A stretch of 64,000 nt of DNA from Lentibacillus lipolyticus (GTDB lineage: Bacteria > Bacillota > Bacilli > Bacillales > Amphibacillaceae). Positions 17,917-23,744 of this stretch are shown here, one piece after another (position 1 is the stretch's first letter; each line of letters begins with the position of its first letter). A program made the translations under genes and the position numbers. The stretch lies in NCBI GenBank assembly GCA_004145795.1, contig SEIO01000001.1, positions 62,001-126,000 of the forward strand, given 5' to 3'. The notes under the pieces are model-generated. The model was not told the origin of the DNA and searched no databases. It saw nothing but the letters and a program-made list of their open reading frames with translations.

Positions 17917-18519
17917 ATGAAAAAAGCAATTCTTATTGTGTTGGTAGCAGGCATGTTAAGTTGGGCTGTGTACGATTTAATTAGTACACCCGATGATACA
18001 TCTGTGGAAGAAGATAATGGAAATCTTTCAGGTGGCGGAAAAATTACCTCACCACCACCTGATGGCAACGATAGTGAAGTCAAAGAGTCTGATGAGGTCG
18101 GACTTTCTGTAGGCCAAATGGCTCCTGACTTTGAACTGACCACACTTGAGGGAGAAACAATACGTCTGTCTGACTATAGAGGGCAGCGTGTCATTGTTAA
18201 TTTTTGGGCAACTTGGTGCCCGCCATGCAGAGCGGAAATACCGGATTTTCAAAAGCTTTATGACAAGAAAGATGTTGAAATTTTAGCAGTGAATTTAACC
18301 GGAACGGAAGAGAGTGAAGAAGAGGTCAGAAACTTTGTCAATGAGTTTGAGATGACTTTCCCGGTGCCAATGGACGCAAACGCTGACGTTGCAACGATCT
18401 ATCAGATACGGGCGTATCCGACTTCTTATATGATTGATTCAAATGGCCGTATACAATTCTCTGCGATGGGCGCAATGAATTATGATCTTATGGTGCAAGA
18501 GTTGTCAAAAATGGAGTAA
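17917..18519 (+). CDS. Membrane-anchored TlpA/ResA-like thiol-disulfide oxidoreductase
   Basis: The 200-aa protein has an N-terminal signal anchor (about residues 4-20), a flexible Gly/Pro/Asp-rich linker (about 24-62) and a thioredoxin fold with WATWCPPCRAE (CPPC at 101-104). The cis-Pro is in RAYPTSYMID. This is the ResA/TlpA group, which reduces disulfides outside the membrane, for example apocytochrome c haem sites. TGGAGG precedes the ATG; it lies 16 bp after ccdA. The specific substrate is unknown. Confidence 0.88.
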   Translation: MKKAILIVLVAGMLSWAVYDLISTPDDTSVEEDNGNLSGGGKITSPPPDGNDSEVKESDEVGLSVGQMAPDFELTTLEGETIRLSDYRGQRVIVNFWATWCPPCRAEIPDFQKLYDKKDVEILAVNLTGTEESEEEVRNFVNEFEMTFPVPMDANADVATIYQIRAYPTSYMIDSNGRIQFSAMGAMNYDLMVQELSKME

Positions 18520-18583
18520 CTGATAACACAATGCCAGGAAATAATGCTTTTATGGAAAGTACTGCGCCAAATCGGGCTAAATA

Positions 18584-18640
18584 GGGGGATAAAACATACC
18601 GGGACAACATATAGCGCCGGTATGTTTTACCCCCCTTTAT
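18584..18640 (+). terminator. Terminator of the ccdA-tlpA unit
   Basis: A long stem GGGGG(AT)AAAACATACCGG / CCGGTATGTTTTACCCCC is followed by T-rich sequence. Beyond it, 18641-18934 holds no gene that I can recognise on either strand. Confidence 0.8.
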
Positions 18641-18934
18641 TCTTTTGCTTCCTGATCCATACAAGATATTAGCCGGGATTAGAGGATTATATACCCCCTT
18701 AGGTAAAATGTAAACACGTTAACTTAAACTTAGTAAGTGCCAATTATAGTCCAGATTAAAAGTTTTCCCACAAGCTTAGTCAACTTCAGGGAAGCTTTTT
18801 AAGGTTCTGTGGAATGATATTTAAAAACCGTAGGGGCTGCGATAATGTGGACTGGACCCTGCTAAAAGTTTAATGCTTTCATATACATTTCAAAAGCCGT
18901 TCTTTGAATTTCTCTATTATCAATCTCAGGGTCC

Positions 18935-19460
18935 TTTTAAAATTTTCATGAAATTTTTCATGATAAAAGAAGGAGTTTAGCAAAATGTGTCGAATATAGT
19001 CTAACAAAGGAGGTGGAACTATATTCGGACACAACTTCCAAAATCTCAGAACACTTCTGCAATCTGCCCTCAATGTTAATACTTTAGGCGTTCAATCCTA
19101 TCCTTTTCTCCACTCACTTGCGGACATCTATTTTCAAGTCCAGGACAAAAATTCAGCATTAGACAATCCCATAAAGCTGCCAAACACTAATTGCTTAATC
19201 GTTTATCCGCGCTTCCGGTCAACCAAACAAGATGCAATCCACATCCTCTCATCGAAAAAAACTTATCATGTTAAACTTTTTTCCAAATCAGTTAAATAAA
19301 CCAAAAGAATGAATCACACACCGCAGCAGAGTTTACTGTTTACAAAACCGAGGCTGATAGGTTTACACGTATTGCTGCAAACAATTTTACAGGTCAATCG
19401 GTCGTTCTGGATAACCCGATTGAAAAGAATATGAATGACATATTGCAGATTGAGTTGCTA
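18935..19460 (+). pseudogene. Decayed comGA copy with leader (copy C)
   Basis: The leader (GATAAAAGAAGG, TGTCGAATATAGTCT, AAAGGAGGTG) is followed by GGACACAACTTCCAAAATCTCAG and CTTCTGCA, matching comGA codons 2-12, then drifts. A second island at about 19371-19456 (TTGCTGCAAAC, GTTCTGGATAACCCGATTGAAAAG, ATGACATATTGCAG) matches the comGA segment around the Asp box TLEDPVEKDIHDILQ. Walker A is destroyed and there is no open frame. This copy sits where comGA should be relative to comGC. Confidence 0.75.
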
Positions 19461-19530
19461 CTCATATCACTTCTTTATTGATAATCAACGTACCCATAAT
19501 TAAATACAAACAAAAATGCAGCTGTGTCCA

Positions 19531-19557
19531 ATGTTCGATTTAATCAAAACCATTTAA
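19531..19557 (+). pseudogene. C-terminal tail of lost comGB before comGC
   Basis: These 27 bases encode MFDLIKTI and a stop, matching the C terminus of intact ComGB (MFQLIKTI). The position 16 bp before the comGC ATG is exactly where comGB would end in a normal comG operon. The upstream part of comGB is gone. Confidence 0.75.
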
Positions 19558-19572
19558 AAGGAGTTGTAAGCC

Positions 19573-19893
19573 ATGTTTAAAAACCAAAAGGCATTTACAT
19601 TGATCGAAATGCTAATTGTACTAATGATCATATCCGTATTGGTTATGTTGTTAGTACCGAATTTAGGGGATAAAAGTAAGGAGGTCAATGAGAAAGGGTG
19701 TGAGGCACTGGTGAGTGTCGTTCAGGCCCAAACAGACGCATACTATATTGAGAAAAACAGTTACCCTGCAGATATCGGCACACTGGAAGAAGCAAACTAC
19801 ATTACAGAAGACCAAAAAACATGCCCGGATGGCAAAACTTTATTAGCCATCGATGCTGAAGGTAATGTTTCCAGCAGTGGCGATGCCCAGTAA
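19573..19893 (+). CDS. comGC: Competence major pseudopilin ComGC
   Basis: The main subunit of the transformation pseudopilus. The 106-aa protein has a class III leader cut by ComC before Phe8 (MFKNQKA|FTLIEML), Glu5 of the mature protein, and a hydrophobic helix (about 8-31). Two cysteines (C43, C78) can form the disulfide known for ComGC. AGGAGTTG precedes the ATG. Upstream lies decayed comGA/comGB, so transcription must start at the remnant leader or elsewhere in the gap. Confidence 0.95.
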   Translation: MFKNQKAFTLIEMLIVLMIISVLVMLLVPNLGDKSKEVNEKGCEALVSVVQAQTDAYYIEKNSYPADIGTLEEANYITEDQKTCPDGKTLLAIDAEGNVSSSGDAQ

Positions 19894-20308
19894 AAATGGA
19901 TTTACCCTTGTGGAAATGCTGCTGGTTCTTTCCATTTGGTCTGTTCTCATCTTATTAACCGTGCCAACACAATTTCAAGTATTGGAACATAAAACGGAAA
20001 AACAATTTTTGAACACGCTGGAGATGGATTTGCTTTACGTCCAAAGCCTATCTTATAACTCCAGAGCAGTCTATCGGCTAACATTTCCGGATGATCATCA
20101 TTACGAAATTCGAAAGGGATTTACACCCATTGTAGAACGTAAGGTGCCTGAAGGCTGGAACGTTCAAAAACGAACGTTGCCAGAGATCTCATTCAACCAT
20201 CAAGGGACAATCAGAGACCCAGGGACATTTTCAATTGAAACGACTTCCAGCACCTATAATATCGTGTGCCCGTTTGGGAAGGGGCGATGTTACATTGACG
20301 AACAATAA
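19883..20308 (+). CDS. comGD: Competence minor pseudopilin ComGD
   Basis: A 141-aa prepilin-like protein with leader MPSKNG|FTLVEMLLVLS and a single N-terminal hydrophobic helix. It is needed with other minor pilins to initiate the pseudopilus. The start is the ATG giving a six-residue leader. It overlaps the comGC stop by 11 nt and has only a weak ribosome site, so translation is probably coupled. In-frame ATGs exist 18 and 30 nt upstream. Confidence 0.88.
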   Translation: MPSKNGFTLVEMLLVLSIWSVLILLTVPTQFQVLEHKTEKQFLNTLEMDLLYVQSLSYNSRAVYRLTFPDDHHYEIRKGFTPIVERKVPEGWNVQKRTLPEISFNHQGTIRDPGTFSIETTSSTYNIVCPFGKGRCYIDEQ

Positions 20309-20630
20309 AGGGTTTACATTAATCGAAACCATTGTGGCGGCAAGCTTGCTTATGGTGATAATAACAACACTCATCCCCGCCGCCAATCTGCTAATGAGTG
20401 AACGAAAGGCCATGGAGCAAAAATACACAATTGTTAATGAATTGCACAGCAAACTTCAGTCGTCTTTATGGAATAACCGGCACCCTTCCAACTTCGTAAA
20501 AGAGATTGATGGAACAAAGGCTACCTTTTCTTTCGCAACGGAAAGGGATCTCCTGAAAGGATGTGTGACATGGACAAATGCCCAAAAAAGAGAAGATGAA
20601 TTTTGTCTTTACGGATATCCCTACAAATGA
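20295..20630 (+). CDS. comGE: Competence minor pseudopilin ComGE (TTG start)
   Basis: A 111-aa prepilin-like protein reading MTNNKG|FTLIETIVAASLL. The TTG start lies 10 nt after AAGGGG and overlaps the end of comGD by 14 nt. A longer in-frame reading exists, but it would place about 26 residues before the cleavage site, unlike ComG prepilins. It is third in comGC-comGG. Confidence 0.83.
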   Translation: MTNNKGFTLIETIVAASLLMVIITTLIPAANLLMSERKAMEQKYTIVNELHSKLQSSLWNNRHPSNFVKEIDGTKATFSFATERDLLKGCVTWTNAQKREDEFCLYGYPYK

Positions 20631-21027
20631 ACGAGGCTTTACAATGGTTGAAGCACTCCTGACCATTAGTGTTCTGCTGGTAACACTTCCATTCATCGGA
20701 TATCTGGTCAAAGGCGTTGACAACACTTCGAACTATGATCAATTAGCAACGCAACAGTTTTTTTACTTTTTGCGTGACGAGGTAATTCAATCTGCCGATA
20801 TAACGGTTGGACCGTCCAGAATAATGCTGCAACAGCAAAATGGGGCAACCGCATCCATTGAAAAAAATGGTAACAGGATTGTCCGCAAAGTGGACGGGAA
20901 AGGGTTTGAAATCCTTTACCAGCCGGTGCGGGATATTCGATTTACCTTAGCCCCATATAGTGTTAAAGTTTCCATTATAACGACAGATGGTGACCATTAT
21001 GAAAAAGATATTAACGTTTACCGCTAA
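20578..21027 (+). CDS. comGF: Competence protein ComGF
   Basis: A 149-aa prepilin-like protein with cleavage region NERG|FTMVEALLTISVLLVTLPF at about 17-40 and a C-terminal beta-rich part. It matches the ComGF family in size, position and overlaps. The start is uncertain: ATG at 20578 or 20596, and neither has a strong ribosome site. It overlaps comGE by 53 nt. Confidence 0.85.
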   Translation: MPKKEKMNFVFTDIPTNERGFTMVEALLTISVLLVTLPFIGYLVKGVDNTSNYDQLATQQFFYFLRDEVIQSADITVGPSRIMLQQQNGATASIEKNGNRIVRKVDGKGFEILYQPVRDIRFTLAPYSVKVSIITTDGDHYEKDINVYR

Positions 21028-21373
21028 TCAGGAAGGGTTTGTTCTTCCTTACATCCTATTCTTCATTGCCATTTCTTTCATCATTATCACCGCAGATGTT
21101 CACTTATATCGTGATGAAATCCACATCGCACAAAACCACACGGAACAGTTAAAGGTTGAGACTTTATTGCAAATGGGGCGAACACGCTTTAAAGATGAAC
21201 TAACCAGTGGAATGGATATGCCAAATCCCATTGCATATGAATTTCCGTATGGTGAAGTTAAAATAAGCTATACGGAGATACAAGAGACCATGTATAACCT
21301 ACATTTAACTATCCGAACGGACAAAGGAACCATTCACAGCTTAACCAATCAACTTCAGCTGGCGGATGAATAA
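20999..21373 (+). CDS. comGG: Competence protein ComGG
   Basis: A 124-aa protein with one N-terminal hydrophobic segment (about 12-32, EGFVLPYILFFIAISFIII) that keeps the Gly-Phe of a prepilin site but has no Glu5. This fits ComGG, a divergent minor pilin. It overlaps comGF by 29 nt. No terminator follows, and the next gene has its own promoter-like region. Confidence 0.85.
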   Translation: MKKILTFTANQEGFVLPYILFFIAISFIIITADVHLYRDEIHIAQNHTEQLKVETLLQMGRTRFKDELTSGMDMPNPIAYEFPYGEVKISYTEIQETMYNLHLTIRTDKGTIHSLTNQLQLADE

Positions 21374-21438
21374 ACTTCTTCCATTGTGCAAACCTAAACT
21401 TGTGTACACTTTTCAACAATTCTTTCACCACCCACAAT

Positions 21439-21464
21439 TTCATTATAGTTTTTATTATAATGAA
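21439..21464 (+). promoter_or_regulatory. Palindromic operator overlapping a -10 box
   Basis: A perfect 9-bp inverted repeat TTCATTATA / TATAATGAA with 8-bp spacing spans TATAAT (21456-21461), 28 bp before the GTG start of the HTH gene. This suggests autoregulation. The -35 is weak. Confidence 0.5.
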
Positions 21465-21491
21465 GGTAACAAACATTGTGAGGTGGTTTCA

Positions 21492-22193
21492 GTGGAACAA
21501 GTGCTGAAAGTAACGAATGTAATGAGTGATCCGACTAGGTTTCATATTTACCAGCATATGGTTCAGAACCAGCGGGATGTCAGTGCAGCTGAGATGGCAG
21601 AATTATTCGCCATCCACACGAATGTAGCGAGGCTTCACTTATCCAAGCTTGAGGATATCCGGATGGTGGAATCATACTCCGAAAAAACCGGGAAAGGCGG
21701 ACGGCCAACTAGACGATACCGAATTTCGGATGAAGTAGTTGAGCTGAATTTCCCTTATCGGGATTACAAACTGCTCTCATCCATCGCCATCGAATCATTT
21801 GCTGAATTAGGCGAAGCTGGACAAAAGGCGCTTTATAAAACAGGGAAAAAATATGGGACCAGTATCATCAACAATCAGCAGCAAAGCACCGTTCCCGCTG
21901 AACAAACCATAGAGCAAAAACTGCACATACTAAAAGATGCTGGTCATATGCTCGGAATGTATCCCGTTTTTCAGTATAACGATAAGCAAAACACCATTTC
22001 ATTCACCATTAACAACTGTCCATTTAAAGAGGTTGCAGCATCAACCGATCAAACCATGGTATGCCGCATGCACCATTCTTTTCTCCAAGGAATGTTTGAA
22101 GCGTTATTTGATGAAATTGAACTGGTGGAAACGGAAAATATGTTTCACGGATGTGAAAATTGTACCTACCTGGCTAAACTTTCAGCCATTTAG
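21492..22193 (+). CDS. Winged-helix regulator with cysteine-rich C-terminal domain (GTG start)
   Basis: A 233-aa DNA-binding protein. Residues about 1-80 form an ArsR/DeoR-like winged helix (VTNVMSDPTRFHIYQHM, VSAAEMAELFAIHTNVARLHLSKLE) with a GKGGRPTRRYR wing. The C-terminal domain has conserved-looking cysteines (NNCPF, VCRMHH, GCENCTYLA) reminiscent of the Fe-S regulator SufR, so a metal or Fe-S cluster sensor is possible (inference). GTG is chosen because GAGGTGG lies 5 nt upstream. Targets are unknown. Confidence 0.75.
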   Translation: MEQVLKVTNVMSDPTRFHIYQHMVQNQRDVSAAEMAELFAIHTNVARLHLSKLEDIRMVESYSEKTGKGGRPTRRYRISDEVVELNFPYRDYKLLSSIAIESFAELGEAGQKALYKTGKKYGTSIINNQQQSTVPAEQTIEQKLHILKDAGHMLGMYPVFQYNDKQNTISFTINNCPFKEVAASTDQTMVCRMHHSFLQGMFEALFDEIELVETENMFHGCENCTYLAKLSAI

Positions 22194-22202
22194 TGTGATT
22201 CA

Positions 22203-22231
22203 TTTACATTATGTCATTCGTCGTTTATAAT
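22203..22231 (+). promoter_or_regulatory. Sigma-A-type promoter of yqgY
   Basis: TTTACA (22203-22208), 17-bp spacer, TATAAT (22226-22231), 35 bp before the ATG of the DUF2626 gene. Confidence 0.7.
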
Positions 22232-22266
22232 AGCCTTGATAAGGTTACATAAAGGAGGAGGAAAAC

Positions 22267-22509
22267 ATGGATCGGATGTTTCGTGTCCTTGCCTTTTGGA
22301 CAGGTATTTTCACCGTCATGTTTTATGTTGGAGACATGCAAAAGACAGCTGTGCTGTTCCTTGTTCAAACGGCATTTTTCCTGACAGTAAGCTATCTGAA
22401 ATTATCTGAGCGTATGTATATGTACTTGTTCGGGGCTTATTGCACGCTATTTTTTATCGGCTTCACATGGTATTCAGAATTTATATTGGTGCCGGGATTC
22501 GGTCATTAA
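22267..22509 (+). CDS. yqgY: Small membrane protein YqgY (DUF2626)
   Basis: An 80-aa protein with three hydrophobic segments (about 5-22, 27-45, 50-75), reading MDRMFRVLAFWTGIFTVMFY and ending LVPGFGH, as in the DUF2626 family of Bacillaceae. AAAGGAGGAGG precedes the ATG. It is monocistronic between a promoter and a terminator. Function is unknown. Confidence 0.85.
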   Translation: MDRMFRVLAFWTGIFTVMFYVGDMQKTAVLFLVQTAFFLTVSYLKLSERMYMYLFGAYCTLFFIGFTWYSEFILVPGFGH

Positions 22510-22527
22510 TTATCCCGGATTTCTGAT

Positions 22528-22570
22528 TGAAAAAACCTGTCTGCATAAACATTGCAGTACGGGTTTTTTC
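22528..22570 (+). terminator. Terminator of yqgY
   Basis: Stem GAAAAAACC..TGTCTGCA / TGCAGTAC..GGGTTTTTTC with a short loop and a run of six T. Confidence 0.75.
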
Positions 22571-22590
22571 ATTTTTGCCGATAGTCACTA

Positions 22591-22619
22591 TTGACATATT
22601 ATTTTGTTGCATATATACT
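22591..22619 (+). promoter_or_regulatory. Near-consensus sigma-A promoter with no gene downstream
   Basis: TTGACA (22591-22596), exactly 17 bp, TATACT (22614-22619). No open frame follows before the terminator at 22676-22710, so it probably drives a non-coding RNA. Confidence 0.75.
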
Positions 22620-22625
22620 AGAAAT

Positions 22626-22712
22626 GTAGCTTAACTTTTATCCCTAACCAACAAAAGAGCAGAGCACATCCCCCCTAAAATGCCAGCCATCGATGATGGC
22701 TGGCATTTTTCT
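22626..22712 (+). ncRNA. Candidate small regulatory RNA, about 87 nt
   Basis: Bounded by the strong promoter at 22591-22619 and the strong terminator at 22676-22710. The unpaired part contains C-rich stretches TATCCCTAACC and ACATCCCCCCTAAAA that could pair with ribosome-binding sites, as seen in the known C-rich sRNAs RoxS/RsaE and FsrA. The only ATG is followed at once by a stop. Identity is inferred from architecture; no homologue is recognised. Confidence 0.55.
22676..22710. terminator. Strong terminator hairpin between the sRNA and yqgX
   Basis: Stem AAAATGCCAGCCATC / GATGGCTGGCATTTTT with a 3-nt loop. It ends the candidate sRNA on the plus strand and can also terminate yqgX from the other side. 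Confidence 0.85.
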
Positions 22713-22715
22713 GTC

Positions 22716-23339
22716 CTATTTTTTAAAAAATGGATTTTGCTGTTTCTCCTCCCCGATTGTCGTTGCGGGGCCATGACCAGGATAAACAATATATGAATCA
22801 GGCAGCTGATAAAGCGAGCCACGAATGCTCTGTTCCAGCTGTTCAATATCTCCGCCCGGCAGATCCGTTCGGCCGATTCCCTTGTTAAATAATACGTCCC
22901 CACTAATAATGAAATGTTCATCGGCAAACAAGAAGCTAACACTTCCAGGTGAATGTCCTGGAGTATGTATCACATCAAAAGCTAATGAACCAACTTGCTG
23001 GCTACCCGGATTCAACAAATGCTCTGCCTTCGTTGTCGTAATTTCATTCCCTGTAAATAAAGAAGAACCATTCCATTCAGGATTTTCCAGCCACGATTGT
23101 TCATTTTCATGAAGATAGACGTCAATCCCATAATAGGACCGTAAATGACTGACACCTCCGATATGATCAAAATGGGCATGTGTAAGCAGTATTGCTTGAG
23201 GTTCAACACCTTCGTCAGCCATGAAATTGATTAGCTTTTCGGAATCACCTCCCGGATCGATGATAAGCGCTTCTTTTTCATTGCTTACAATGTAGCAGTT
23301 GGTCCCTAATGGTCCAGCAGGAATACAGTGAACGTTCAT
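22716..23339 (-). CDS. yqgX: Metallo-beta-lactamase fold hydrolase YqgX
   Basis: A 207-aa glyoxalase II-like metallohydrolase. The zinc motif THAHFDHIGG lies at about 57-66, further metal ligands are in HTPGHSPGS and the Asp in SGDVLFNKGIGRTDLPGG. The start MNVHCIPAGPLGTNCYIVSN is typical and AAAGGAGG lies upstream; the frame extends 20 codons further without support. YqgX-type proteins are thioesterase-like, but the substrate is not established here. Confidence 0.88.
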   Translation of the reverse strand: MNVHCIPAGPLGTNCYIVSNEKEALIIDPGGDSEKLINFMADEGVEPQAILLTHAHFDHIGGVSHLRSYYGIDVYLHENEQSWLENPEWNGSSLFTGNEITTTKAEHLLNPGSQQVGSLAFDVIHTPGHSPGSVSFLFADEHFIISGDVLFNKGIGRTDLPGGDIEQLEQSIRGSLYQLPDSYIVYPGHGPATTIGEEKQQNPFFKK

Positions 23340-23393
23340 TGATATACCTCCTTTATCTTGTTCAATAAATTGAAATGAATTTACCTCGACAAA

Positions 23394-23418
23394 ACTCATT
23401 TTATACTATAAAATGAGT
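23394..23418. promoter_or_regulatory. Perfect palindrome in the yqgX-yqgW divergent region
   Basis: ACTCATTTTA and TAAAATGAGT form a perfect 10-bp inverted repeat with 5-bp spacing, about 55 bp upstream of yqgX and 70 bp upstream of yqgW. It contains TATA-like sequence on both strands. It is a candidate operator for either gene. Confidence 0.4.
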
Positions 23419-23488
23419 ATAGGAAACTGTAGGATACATAATAACTAATACAAATATGTTTCACATGTGTTAAGGAGGATGTGTACGA

Positions 23489-23656
23489 ATGGTCTTAGCA
23501 GTTATCTTTTTGCTGGTTACACTTTTGGCTGTCGTATCTGTCGTACGGCAGATACGGATTAAAAACCTATTTGCCCTTGCCTTTTCAGCATTGGCCTTAT
23601 TGGTCTTTGGATTTTTCTCTATTGCAACGATTATAACAGAATTGGGTATTATATAA
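23489..23656 (+). CDS. yqgW: Small membrane protein YqgW (DUF2759)
   Basis: A 55-aa protein, MVLAVIFLLVTLLAVVSVVR to ELGII, with two hydrophobic segments separated by a basic turn (RQIRIKN). Size and sequence match the DUF2759 family, which sits here in B. subtilis. AAGGAGG lies 9-10 nt before the ATG. Function is unknown. Confidence 0.8.
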   Translation: MVLAVIFLLVTLLAVVSVVRQIRIKNLFALAFSALALLVFGFFSIATIITELGII

Positions 23657-23699
23657 AAAAATACCGTTTGTTGGTTACTTCGCTTCATGAAGTAAAACA

Positions 23700-23739
23700 A
23701 AAAAATGCTGATCCAATAATAAATGGATCAGCATTTTTT
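23700..23739. terminator. Bidirectional terminator between yqgW and the LTA synthase gene
   Basis: Stem AAAAAATGCTGATCCA / TGGATCAGCATTTTTT with a short loop and T-runs on both strands. Confidence 0.85.
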
Positions 23740-23744
23740 ATTGT

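Noticed and set aside
18641-18934. Possible gene or IS remnant before the copy C leader
   Set aside because: No frame, terminal repeat or family resemblance could be found on either strand.
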